A stretch of 64,000 nucleotides of DNA from Thalassospira sp. HJ (lineage in GTDB: Bacteria > Pseudomonadota > Alphaproteobacteria > Rhodospirillales > Thalassospiraceae): positions 310,001 through 374,000 of the forward strand of contig NZ_JYII01000020.1 of the NCBI RefSeq assembly GCF_000948415.1, given 5' to 3'. The notes beneath the pieces were generated by a model. That model was not told the DNA's origin, did no database searches, and saw only the letters and a list, made by a program, of their open reading frames with translations. Position numbers and translations under genes: made by a program. Positions 56,860-64,000 of this stretch are shown piece by piece. Every line of letters begins with the position of its first letter. Position 1 is the first letter of the stretch.

Positions 56860-57576
56860 TTAAAGACCCAAAGCCTGCTTTTGTTTTTCAAACAGCTCTT
56901 TGCAGCCTTTTTCGGCCAGCGCGAACATCTGATCATAAGACGCGCGATCAAACGGCACGTCTTCAGCCGTCGCCTGGACTTCAACAATGCCGCCATTGCC
57001 CGCCAGTACGAAGTTGGCATCGGCCCCGGCATTGCTGTCTTCGGCGTAATCAAGATCAAGCACCGCTTCGCCGTTATAGATCCCGCAGGAAATGGCCGCG
57101 ACCGGCTGGGTCAGCGGGATTTCCTTGATCAGGCCAAGGCGACGCACACCCTGAAACGCCAGATGGGCGGCAACATACGCGCCCGTGATCGATGCGGTAC
57201 GCGTGCCGCCATCGGCCTGAATGACATCGCAATCAAGGCGCATCTGCATTTCGCCCATCGCCTTCATGTCGGCAACCGCACGGATCGAACGGCCGATCAG
57301 GCGCTGAATTTCCTGGGTGCGGCCCGACTGACCACCGCGGGCGGCTTCACGGTTCATGCGGCTATCCGTTGCGCGCGGCAGCATGCCATATTCTGCCGTG
57401 ATCCAGCCCTTGCCGGAATTGCGCATCCAGCCCGGCACCTTGTCTTCGACCGTCGCGGTACAGATCACGTGCGTGTCGCCGAATTTGATCAGGCAGGAGC
57501 CTTCGGCATATTTGGAAATGCCGGTTTCAATCGTCACATCACGAAGCTGATCGGGGGTACGGCCGGAAGGGCGCAT
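56860..57576 (-). CDS. rph: Ribonuclease PH
   Basis: A 238-residue phosphate-dependent exoribonuclease that trims tRNA 3' ends. It shows the [11 protein letters not shown] opening, [17 protein letters not shown]-type [27 protein letters not shown] and the C-terminal [18 protein letters not shown] with active-site acidic residues. The gene is complete and diverges from hrcA, with a shared promoter gap of about 280 bases. Confidence 0.98.
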   Translation of the reverse strand: MRPSGRTPDQLRDVTIETGISKYAEGSCLIKFGDTHVICTATVEDKVPGWMRNSGKGWITAEYGMLPRATDSRMNREAARGGQSGRTQEIQRLIGRSIRAVADMKAMGEMQMRLDCDVIQADGGTRTASITGAYVAAHLAFQGVRRLGLIKEIPLTQPVAAISCGIYNGEAVLDLDYAEDSNAGADANFVLAGNGGIVEVQATAEDVPFDRASYDQMFALAEKGCKELFEKQKQALGL

Positions 57577-57789
57577 GAGAAGGAACCTCTTGGTTGTCTT
57601 GGCGTGTTCACAGATCGGAACAGCGTAATATTGTCCGGTAAAATTTGGCCCAAAGTAAGATGTGACCCACCAAACGTCCAGCAGTTTCCCCGCATGTTTT
57701 CATCGGGTTTCGCGCAATCGGGATGCAATGCAGTCAAACCAACAACTTGAAGCAATTTCACAAGCGCCGCGTTGCAATCGGCCCTGCAA

Positions 57790-57818
57790 TTGACGCAATG
57801 CGTTTGCCTGACTAAATT
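57790..57818 (+). promoter_or_regulatory. Sigma-70-like promoter of hrcA
   Basis: TTGACG (57790-57795) and TAAATT (57813-57818) are spaced by 17 bases, about 40 bases before the hrcA start. No CIRCE operator is seen around it. Confidence 0.6.
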
Positions 57819-57858
57819 CTCATCAGTTTCACGACAACAGGGCCAGACCCGATACCCG

Positions 57859-58917
57859 ATGGCGCATTTTGACGATACATTACTGGGCGACATGAATGCG
57901 CGGTCACGTGAAGTGTTCCGCCAGATTGTCGATGCCTATGTCGAAACCGGGGAGCCGATCGGCTCGCGCTCAATCGCGCGGCGCATGTCGGAAAACCTTT
58001 CGGCTGCGACCATCCGCAATGTGATGTCCGATCTCGAAGAAATGGGTCTTCTGGTCGCGCCGCACATTTCGGCCGGGCGCCTGCCCAGTGAAAAGGGCCT
58101 GCGGCTTTTTGTGAATGCCCTGATGGAAGTCGGCGACCTTCCCAATGCCGAACGTGACCAGCTGACCAAGAACTGTGAACAGGCGGGATATTCGCTTGAT
58201 CAGATGCTGGGCGAAGCAACCATGATGCTATCGGGCCTGTCGCGTTGTGCGGGGCTTGTGGTGGCGCCTAAGACCGATGGCATTCGCCTCAAACAGATCG
58301 AATTCGTCGCCCTGTCGCCGGGCAAGGTTCTGGCGGTGCTGGTTTCCCAAAACGGCAATGTTGAAAACCGAATCCTTGATGTTCCGGCGGATTTGCCCGC
58401 CTCGGCATTGACAGAAGCGGCAAATTATCTAAATACCCGGTTGGCTGGAAAGACGCTTGATGATGCGCGCCTTCTGATGACCCAGGAGCGTGATCGCCTC
58501 AAGCAGGAGCTTGATGAGCTTTCCGCCAATCTGATTGATGCGGGCCTGGCAACATGGGCCGGCGGGGTCAAGGGATCGTCCCTGATTGTAAAGGGGCAAT
58601 CCCAGCTGCTCGAAAATATCGATACGATTGAACAGCTTGAGACCGTGCGCCGCCTGTTTAACGTGCTTGAAGCCCGCGATCAGATGATTGAATTGCTCGA
58701 TGTGACGACGGATGCCCAAGGTGTTCAGATTTTCATCGGGTCGGAGAATAAACTGTTCGGCGGATCGGGTCTTTCGATGGTGATTTCGCCCTATCAGAAT
58801 GCTGAAGGCAGCATCGTGGGTGCAATCGGGGTTGTCGGACCGACCCGGATCAATTATGCCCGGATCATTCCGCTGGTCGATTACACCGCCAAGCTGGTCG
58901 GTCGACTGATTGGATAA
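57859..58917 (+). CDS. hrcA: Heat-inducible transcription repressor HrcA
   Basis: A 352-residue repressor that binds CIRCE operators, classically at groESL, and depends on GroE for activity. The winged-helix N-terminus shows LNARSREVFRQIVDAYVETGEPIGSRS-type sequence and LSAATIRNVMSDLEEMGLL, and HISAGRLPSEKGLR follows. The C-terminal half is the dimerisation/GAF-like domain with GPTRINYARIIPLVDY at the end. The ATG at 57859 begins the family sequence. No CIRCE copy is found in this window, so its targets lie elsewhere. grpE follows 51 bases later. Confidence 0.97.
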   Translation: MAHFDDTLLGDMNARSREVFRQIVDAYVETGEPIGSRSIARRMSENLSAATIRNVMSDLEEMGLLVAPHISAGRLPSEKGLRLFVNALMEVGDLPNAERDQLTKNCEQAGYSLDQMLGEATMMLSGLSRCAGLVVAPKTDGIRLKQIEFVALSPGKVLAVLVSQNGNVENRILDVPADLPASALTEAANYLNTRLAGKTLDDARLLMTQERDRLKQELDELSANLIDAGLATWAGGVKGSSLIVKGQSQLLENIDTIEQLETVRRLFNVLEARDQMIELLDVTTDAQGVQIFIGSENKLFGGSGLSMVISPYQNAEGSIVGAIGVVGPTRINYARIIPLVDYTAKLVGRLIG

Positions 58918-58968
58918 ATCGCGGCGCTGCGTGTCAGGCCGCATAACGTGAAAGTAGCAAGGTTAGCC

Positions 58969-59610
58969 ATGTCGGAAACCGCAAAGAACACTCCGGAAGA
59001 TCTGCAGGACGTCAATGCAGAGGACACCGCATCGGAAGAGGTCGCAGCAGAGGCGACTGAAGAAGCCGTTGAAGATGCCGCACCCCAGGACCCGGTCGAG
59101 GCCCTTCAAGCCGAAGTCGCGGAACTGAAAGACCGTCTGCTGCGTCAGGCCGCCGAGGTGGAAAACACCCGCCGCCGCGCCAAGAAAGACGTCGAGGATG
59201 CCGGCAACTATGCCATTACCAAATTTGCCCGCGACCTTCTCGATGTCAGCGACAACCTGCGTCGCGCCCTTGATGCCGCCGGTGACACGTCCGGTGCCGA
59301 TCCGGCGATGAAAACCCTGTTTGACGGCGTCGAGATGACCGAACAGGCCCTTCAGAAGGCGCTTGAAAAGAACGGCATCGAAAAGCTTGAGCCGCTTGGC
59401 GAAAAGCTTGACCCGAACAAACATCAGGCCGTGTTTGAACTGCCGCATCCGGAATATCCGGATGGTCACGTCGCACAGGTCATGCAGGCCGGTTACGTGC
59501 TTAAGGGCCGCCTGCTGCGCCCGGCCATGGTCGGTGTCACCAAAAACCCGGCCGGTGAAAAACCAAGCCAGGATGACACCCCGGGCGGCAATGTTGATAC
59601 CTCTGCCTGA
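58969..59610 (+). CDS. grpE: Nucleotide exchange factor GrpE
   Basis: A 213-residue co-chaperone that drives ADP release from DnaK. An acidic Ala/Glu-rich N-terminus (about 45 residues) precedes the long coiled-coil helix ([21 protein letters not shown]) and the beta-wing domain ([41 protein letters not shown]). ATG 58969 has AAGG upstream; a GTG at 58948 is in frame. Its own terminator at 59920 is separated from the stop by the inserted structured repeat. Confidence 0.97.
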   Translation: MSETAKNTPEDLQDVNAEDTASEEVAAEATEEAVEDAAPQDPVEALQAEVAELKDRLLRQAAEVENTRRRAKKDVEDAGNYAITKFARDLLDVSDNLRRALDAAGDTSGADPAMKTLFDGVEMTEQALQKALEKNGIEKLEPLGEKLDPNKHQAVFELPHPEYPDGHVAQVMQAGYVLKGRLLRPAMVGVTKNPAGEKPSQDDTPGGNVDTSA

Positions 59611-59651
59611 GGCCATCCGAGAAGATAAACCGGTTTTAGCGGATCGGGTTT

Positions 59652-59916
59652 AGGGTCAGGACCCATTAATTTGATTTGAATGGCAGACGTTATATTTGTG
59701 AAATCCAAGGAAAAGCTCGCGGGGCGGGCTTGCATCCCGGCCAAGGGGTTTGACGAAGGAGTTTGCGAATATAACGTCTGTCCTTCGGATTTACCGGATT
59801 TGCGCGGGCTACTTTGTCGTAAAACTTTGAAAGATGTATATCTTCCTGCAGTTTTGCTCCGCGTATCTGCACAAATCTGGTAAACCATTTAAACCAAATT
59901 AATGGGTCCTGACCCT
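59652..59916 (-). repeat. REP-bounded structured repeat, copy B
   Basis: A 265-base element, second copy of the repeat at 14287-14549 and reversed relative to it. The 32-base ends (59652-59683 and 59885-59916) pair with two imperfect positions and share AGGGTCAGGACCC with copy A, but the inner part of each arm differs from copy A and still pairs. Inside, TTTACCGGATTTG (59790-59802) pairs with CAAATCTGGTAAA (59872-59884), and CAGACGTTATATT (59684-59696) with AATATAACGTCTG (59768-59780). It sits between the grpE stop and the grpE terminator. No target duplication and no plausible ORF. The remainder of the 59611-60018 gap holds that terminator and a further small palindrome. Confidence 0.93.
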
Positions 59917-59919
59917 AAA

Positions 59920-59957
59920 AACAGCCTCGCCAGACACACTTGGCGAGGCTGTTTTAT
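59920..59957 (+). terminator. Terminator of the hrcA-grpE unit
   Basis: AACAGCCTCGCCA and TGGCGAGGCTGTT form a perfect 13-base stem around an 8-base loop, followed by TTATTT. It lies directly after structured repeat copy B. Confidence 0.9.
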
Positions 59958-59967
59958 TTGCATTAGG

Positions 59968-59984
59968 CTAGGGTCAGGACCTAG
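59968..59984. repeat. Solitary REP-like palindrome CTAGGGTCAGGACCTAG
   Basis: Stem with one bulged G around the same GGTCAGGACC core that ends the structured repeat; 34 bases before the sirtuin start. Probably a solo end of the repeat family. Confidence 0.6.
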
Positions 59985-60018
59985 TGACACAGACCACAAG
60001 CACAGGACTGCCTTCCCC

Positions 60019-60765
60019 ATGCCGCTTAGCCCCAATCTGATCGACATACTGCGCGATGAAAAATCCCCGATTGTCATCCTGACGGGTGCGGGCATTTCCA
60101 AGGAAAGCGGGCTGCATACTTTCCGCGATCCGGACGGCATCTGGGCAAAATACGATATCTCCGAGGTCGCAACACCCGAGGCCTTCATTGCCAATCCCGA
60201 TCTGGTGCATCATTTCTACAATGACCGCCGGGCGAGCCTGCATGACCCGGATGTGCAGCCCAATGCCGCCCATCTGGCGCTAGCACGGCTTGAGGCCGAA
60301 TGGCCGGGTGACGTGCTTCTGGTCACCCAGAACATCGATGATCTGCATGGTCGGGCGGGATCAAAAAACCTGATCCACATGCATGGCGAACTTTTGAAAA
60401 TCCGCTGCAATCACTGTGACCTGCTGACCGAATGGCCGGGTGACCTTGCCAAGGAAACCCCGTGCCCCAGTTGCGGCAAGGCTGGCGGCCTGCGCCCACA
60501 TGTAGTGTGGTTTGGCGAAATGCCCCTTGAGATGGAACGCATCTATGCAGCCCTTGGCGAGTGCGGGCTTTTTATCTCCATCGGGACATCGGGCAATGTC
60601 TATCCGGCCGCCGGGTTTGTGCAGATCGCCCATGAAGAAGCAGGGGCAGAGACGGTCGAGCTCAATCTCGAACCCAGTTCCGGTGCCACCCAGTTTGATC
60701 ACAGCCGCTATGGCCCCGCCACCGAACTGGTGCCAGCCTTTGTCAGCGCATTGCTTGGCGATTGA
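60019..60765 (+). CDS. NAD-dependent protein deacylase, Sir2 family
   Basis: A 248-residue class III sirtuin (CobB-like) that removes acyl groups from lysines using NAD. The NAD site is GAGISKESGLHTFRD, then TQNIDDLH, and the catalytic His is in HMHGEL. A zinc module is formed by CNHC and CPSC (about residues 133-157). The C-terminal GTSGNVYPAAGF and NLEPS contact NAD. The ATG at 60019 gives normal length. It is cut off from grpE by a terminator, so expression is separate. Confidence 0.96.
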   Translation: MPLSPNLIDILRDEKSPIVILTGAGISKESGLHTFRDPDGIWAKYDISEVATPEAFIANPDLVHHFYNDRRASLHDPDVQPNAAHLALARLEAEWPGDVLLVTQNIDDLHGRAGSKNLIHMHGELLKIRCNHCDLLTEWPGDLAKETPCPSCGKAGGLRPHVVWFGEMPLEMERIYAALGECGLFISIGTSGNVYPAAGFVQIAHEEAGAETVELNLEPSSGATQFDHSRYGPATELVPAFVSALLGD

Positions 60766-60773
60766 TAAAAGAC

Positions 60774-61454
60774 TTACGGATTGATCAGATCACGAAATGA
60801 TTGCTCGCCCGCATCGCTAAAACGCACGATCCGCGACTCCGGCACCCGCCGCGCCCAGCCAAGATCATAAAACCGGTCCAGCAAGGCGGCCCCGAAGGAG
60901 CCCGCCAGGTGCGATTGCCGGGCACTCCAATCCAAACATTCGCGACAAAGCGGTCGGCGCTTGGCCCGCAAGCCGTCCAGATCAATGCCAAACCCGTTGG
61001 CAAAATCGATCCCGGCCGGGGTCAGGGCAACGCCATTCACGTCGCTTTCAATGAGCTTGCGTTTGGCAAGACCATCAAACAGTGCCACCCCCATGTCACC
61101 GGCCAGATGATCATAACACACCCTTGCCTTGCGCAATTCCGGATCCTTGGGGCCGGTGCGCACCCGGTTATGCCCGACGCGGTTGGCAATCCCCATCAGG
61201 ACTTCCAGGGCTTCAACAATATCAGGTCCGCTTAACGTGAAATAGCGATGCCGCCCCTCTTTGCGCGGTTTGACGATCTGACCGGCTTCAAGCTTCGCCA
61301 GGTGCGAGCTTGCAGTTTGCGGCGTCACACCGGCTTCCTGTGCGAGTTCAGTCGCGGTAAGCGCCCGACCACTCATCAGCGCAGTCAGCATATTTGCGCG
61401 CGCCGGATCACCAAGCAATGCGGCCACGCGGGCAATATCGGGTCCTTCTTTCAT
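60774..61454 (-). CDS. ArsR-type winged-helix regulator with extended C-terminus
   Basis: A 226-residue regulator. The N-terminal 95 residues are an ArsR winged helix (LLGDPARANMLTALMSG, LAQEAGVTPQTASSHLAKLEAGQIV, GRHRYFTL). The extra C-terminal 130 residues contain a second HTH-like or helical part and a LCRECLDW Cys pair that might sense metal or oxidation. The divergent small-protein operon 89 bases away is its likely target. It converges with the sirtuin gene. Confidence 0.85.
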   Translation of the reverse strand: MKEGPDIARVAALLGDPARANMLTALMSGRALTATELAQEAGVTPQTASSHLAKLEAGQIVKPRKEGRHRYFTLSGPDIVEALEVLMGIANRVGHNRVRTGPKDPELRKARVCYDHLAGDMGVALFDGLAKRKLIESDVNGVALTPAGIDFANGFGIDLDGLRAKRRPLCRECLDWSARQSHLAGSFGAALLDRFYDLGWARRVPESRIVRFSDAGEQSFRDLINP

Positions 61455-61543
61455 AGTTCGATGCTAATCGAAGCATTGATGCGCAGCAATCGGGATAATG
61501 CAGCTGTCACCCAACAAGCCCCCTCTCCTGAAAGGACGCTGTC

Positions 61544-61873
61544 ATGATCACCTGCTTCATCCGCTATGAGATCGACCCCTACAAAAAAGACGCCTTTATT
61601 GAATATGCCCGCAACTGGGGGCAGGCCATTCCACGCTGTGGTGCCGACCTTGTCGGCTATTTCGCCCCGCATGAGGGATCCGTTTCGACCGCCTATGGCA
61701 TCTATCATTTGCCCGATCTGGCATCATATGAAGCCTATCGCGCACGGCTGAAGGATGATCCACTGGGACGGGAAAACTATGAGTTTTCCCAGCGCGAGAA
61801 GTTTATCCTGCGCGAAGAACGCCAGTTTCTGAAACTCGCATCCGCACCGCATTCGGAGCTTATCAAACCATGA
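61544..61873 (+). CDS. NIPSNAP family protein
   Basis: A 109-residue protein of the NIPSNAP/dimeric alpha-beta barrel group ([32 protein letters not shown], then GYFAPHEGS). Proteins of this fold dimerise and may bind small aromatic or hydrophobic ligands; the enzymatic role is unknown. AAGGA sits 7 bases before the ATG. Its stop overlaps the next gene by 4 bases (ATGA), so the pair is co-translated. An ArsR-type regulator diverges upstream. Confidence 0.85.
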   Translation: MITCFIRYEIDPYKKDAFIEYARNWGQAIPRCGADLVGYFAPHEGSVSTAYGIYHLPDLASYEAYRARLKDDPLGRENYEFSQREKFILREERQFLKLASAPHSELIKP

Positions 61874-62217
61874 TTGCCGTCATTTTCGAGGTCACACCAC
61901 GCGAAGGGCGTTATGACGATTACCTGGCAATTGCCGGTGATCTCAAACCCGTGCTGGAAACCATGGATGGCTTTATTTCCATCGAACGGTTTCAAAGCCT
62001 GACCCATCCGGGCAAGGTTTTATCGCTGTCTTTCTGGCGCGATGAAGACGCCATTGCCGCTTGGCGCAATCTTGGGGAGCACCGCGCTGCCCAGACCAAG
62101 GGTCGCCACAAGATCTTTGAAGATTACCGTTTGCGAGTGGCCGGTGTGATCCGCGATTACGGCCTGAATGACCGCGATCAGGCCCCGGGTGATTCGCGGG
62201 TCCAACATGATCACTGA
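61870..62217 (+). CDS. Antibiotic biosynthesis monooxygenase-type protein
   Basis: A 115-residue ABM-domain protein ([57 protein letters not shown]). The fold is the same ferredoxin-like barrel as in the upstream NIPSNAP protein; some members are cofactor-free monooxygenases or heme-binding proteins. A tail of about 20 polar residues ends in several His/Asp. It is coupled to the NIPSNAP gene and converges with the EamA transporter gene. Confidence 0.85.
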   Translation: MIAVIFEVTPREGRYDDYLAIAGDLKPVLETMDGFISIERFQSLTHPGKVLSLSFWRDEDAIAAWRNLGEHRAAQTKGRHKIFEDYRLRVAGVIRDYGLNDRDQAPGDSRVQHDH

Positions 62218-62240
62218 TCGGTAACAGTGATTACCGGGGT

Positions 62241-63203
62241 TCAGGCCTTTGCCCGTTTCGGGGATGCTTCTTCATCCCCGATTTCACTACTCTCGGCGAA
62301 TTCGGCGAACTCTTCTTCCACAGCATCCTCGACCGCTTTGGCGCCGCCCTTGTAATCAAGCAGCATCACGGCAAGCACCACGATGCCAGCCCCGATAAAG
62401 ATGACCGGCACGGGCAGCATGTCAAAGAAGATCAGATCCATCGCCACCGAGAACGGAAGTGCCGTATAGGCCGCGGGCGATACCACGCTGGCATCCGCCA
62501 CCCGAACCGCGCGCAGCACCATGTAATTGGTCAGCATGGCAAAGAAACCGGCCCCGGATGAATAAAGCCAATCGGCCAGTGACGCCGGATGCCAGGTGAT
62601 CATCGCAATAGGCACCCAGATCACAATCGCGATGATCTGCGGCCAGAACAGCATGGAAAAATTGGTCTCAGTGCGGGTCAGCACCTTGGCAAACAGGGTC
62701 TGGGCAGAAAAGCAAAACGCCCCGATCAGGGCGGCGGCCACGCCAAGCGGCACACCAAAGCCATCCATACGCGGGAAACACATCACCCAAACACCGACAA
62801 GGCCCAAAAGGGTTGCGATGATTTTGCGCGGGGTCAGTTTCTCGCCCAGAATCACCACCGCCAACATCACGGTCAGCAAGGCTTCGACAAACAGATAGGC
62901 ATTGACCTCGGCGATGCTCATCTGGCGCAGGGCAAAGAACACAAAGAACAGCGACCCGTACCACAATACGCCGCGCGCAATATGGGCCATGGGCCGGCGC
63001 GTGCGGATCTGGCGCGTGCCGATAAACATGACGATGATCAGGAACACCGCAACCGTGGTCAGCGCGCGCATCGCTAAAATCTGCGATGTCGGAACATCGT
63101 GGGAAACAAGCTTGGCACAGACATCAACAAAAACGCCCGAAGCCATGGCGGCCGTCATCCACAGGACGCCGCGGAAATTTCCGCTCAGTCGCGTTGCGGT
63201 CAT
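62241..63203 (-). CDS. EamA/DMT family transporter
   Basis: A 320-residue inner-membrane protein with ten predicted helices formed by two EamA repeats (first with FVDVCAKLVSHDVPTSQILAMRAL, second beginning near GVAAALIGAFCFSAQTLFAKVL). DMT transporters export metabolites or take up purines, amino acids and other small molecules; the substrate is not evident. Start chosen at ATG 63203, because AGGA lies 7 bases before it, not at ATG 63209. An acidic tail of about 30 residues ends the protein. It diverges from the LysR gene. Confidence 0.9.
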   Translation of the reverse strand: MTATRLSGNFRGVLWMTAAMASGVFVDVCAKLVSHDVPTSQILAMRALTTVAVFLIIVMFIGTRQIRTRRPMAHIARGVLWYGSLFFVFFALRQMSIAEVNAYLFVEALLTVMLAVVILGEKLTPRKIIATLLGLVGVWVMCFPRMDGFGVPLGVAAALIGAFCFSAQTLFAKVLTRTETNFSMLFWPQIIAIVIWVPIAMITWHPASLADWLYSSGAGFFAMLTNYMVLRAVRVADASVVSPAAYTALPFSVAMDLIFFDMLPVPVIFIGAGIVVLAVMLLDYKGGAKAVEDAVEEEFAEFAESSEIGDEEASPKRAKA

Positions 63204-63438
63204 GGTCATTCCTGATTCTTAAGGGGTGCAGGGGTTTCCGGCCGTCAGGGAGTGACGGGCTTACGAGGTGGCGCAAGGGGACATCAAAGAAACATGGCCG
63301 GAAACCCTGTATGGCGATGATATTGCCTGCTTGTTTGGAAAAATACGAATGAAGCTTTTTCAGCCATTGTTGAGATTTTTTTGGCCCAATTTCGGGTAAG
63401 GCCTGATAGAGAATATAAAACAGTAAAATACCGTCCGG

Positions 63439-64000
63439 ATGGAAACCCCGATGCGCAGAAAGCTCCCCCCGTTGCGCGCCCTCGTCGCTTTTGAAGCCAC
63501 CGCACGCCATCAAAGCGTGAAGGGTGCCGCCGAAGAATTGCATGTCACGCAAAGCGCGATCAGCCACCAGCTCCGCCAGCTTGAGGAAAACCTTGGCGTG
63601 GTGCTGTTTACCCGCAAGGGCCGGGGATTGACGCTGACCAAATCGGCCGAGCTTTTGTTGCCCCGTCTGACAGAGGCGCTTGATGGTATTGCCGATATCA
63701 CCGGTGAAGTCGGCCCGGACAAGGGCAAGGCGATCCGCATTGGCGCCTTGGCCACCCCGGCACTGACGGTATTGCTCTATGAGCTTGATAACCTGCGTGA
63801 CCGTTTGCCGGCTGATATCCCCGTTCAGTTTCGCAAGATCGAATTTGATGACGGGCTTGATCCGCTCGAGATCGATCTCGCCCTTCAGATCGCGCCAAAG
63901 GATCTGCCCGGCCCCGAAGACTGGATTACCGAGCTTCTGACGCCAGAAGTCTATACCGCGTTCGCCGCCCCGGAATGGCTCGCCAAGCGTGGCTATGATG
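63439..64000 (+). CDS. LysR-family transcriptional regulator (3' end cut by window)
   Basis: The frame runs from ATG 63439 (or ATG 63451) to the window end, 187 residues without a stop. The N-terminal winged helix (LPPLRALVAFEATARHQSVKGAAEELHVTQSAISHQLRQLEENLG) is typical of the GcvA-like branch of LysR regulators. The start of the ligand-binding domain (IRIGALATPALTVLLYELD) follows. The C-terminal third is missing. It diverges from the EamA transporter gene, about 230 bases away, which is a common regulator-target layout. Confidence 0.9.
   Translation, partial: METPMRRKLPPLRALVAFEATARHQSVKGAAEELHVTQSAISHQLRQLEENLGVVLFTRKGRGLTLTKSAELLLPRLTEALDGIADITGEVGPDKGKAIRIGALATPALTVLLYELDNLRDRLPADIPVQFRKIEFDDGLDPLEIDLALQIAPKDLPGPEDWITELLTPEVYTAFAAPEWLAKRGYD

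Noticed and set aside
57577-57858. CIRCE operator near hrcA
   Set aside because: No TTAGCACTC-N9-GAGTGCTAA or close form is visible in the rph-hrcA gap.
59652-59916. Copy B as a retron or ordinary transposon
   Set aside because: No reverse transcriptase or transposase gene in or near it, and no target-site duplication; only the layout is reminiscent.

Overview
The window reads as one contiguous piece of an alphaproteobacterial chromosome. The gene orders lptC-lptA-lptB-rpoN-hpf-ptsN, hemW-rdgB-rph / hrcA-grpE, trpB-trpA-accD-folC and dnaK-dnaJ-dapB are typical of that class. Protein style and the mix of housekeeping and signalling genes suggest Rhodospirillales, and Thalassospira in particular. 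That genus-level guess is recognition, not a search result. Most of the window is GC-rich by eye. Clearly AT-richer patches occur at about 10.9-12.2 kb, 39.37-39.43 kb and 52.3-54.5 kb.

Layout. 0-5.7 kb: a signalling cluster of three response regulators (HDOD, EAL and LuxR outputs), a membrane histidine kinase and a small exported protein. 5.8-8.3 kb: a three-gene exopolysaccharide cassette (sugar transferase, beta-barrel, Wza-like protein). 8.5-12.3 kb: a ThDP enzyme, an MTA/SAH nucleosidase-like gene, and an AT-rich lone nuclease-domain gene beside tRNA-Arg(CCG). 12.4-16.6 kb: a membrane adenylate/guanylate cyclase, a lipoprotein alpha/beta hydrolase and an ABC ATPase. 16.8-21.5 kb: a zinc-finger protein and trpB-trpA-accD-folC. 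21.6-24.2 kb: a soluble CZB chemoreceptor and a membrane protein. 24.5-33.2 kb: polA, dapB, dnaJ, dnaK, a DUF2244 protein and nth. 33.3-39.3 kb: an LppC-type lipoprotein, rsmI, yraN, a DUF2000/AraC pair, a BON lipoprotein and a SirB1-type protein. 39.9-44.9 kb: a PfkB-family adenosine kinase, typA and an AmpG-type permease. 45-54.7 kb: ptsN, hpf, rpoN, lptB, lptA, lptC, kdsD, an RNase D, an O-antigen ligase, a glycosyltransferase and tRNA-Leu(CAG). 54.9-60.8 kb: hemW, rdgB, rph, hrcA, grpE and a sirtuin. 60.8-64 kb: an ArsR regulator diverging from two small ferredoxin-fold proteins, an EamA transporter and a LysR gene cut by the window end.

Functional links. dnaK-dnaJ, hrcA and grpE form the heat-shock chaperone set; dnaK has a sigma-32-like promoter. 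kdsD-lptC-lptA-lptB supply Kdo precursor and LPS transport, and the O-antigen ligase and glycosyltransferase nearby fit the same surface-glycan theme. rpoN-hpf-ptsN is the usual nitrogen/PTS and ribosome-hibernation group.

The most unusual signal is non-coding. Two copies of a 263-265 bp element (14287-14549 on +, 59652-59916 on -) have near-perfect 32-bp terminal inverted repeats that begin AGGGTCAGGACCC. The copies share a conserved core. Several stems keep their pairing while their sequence differs between copies, which is the mark of a selected secondary structure. Isolated palindromes of the same kind lie at 17048-17060 and 59968-59984. The element holds no convincing coding sequence and shows no target-site duplication. 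It may be a non-autonomous REP/IS200-type element, a structured RNA, or both.
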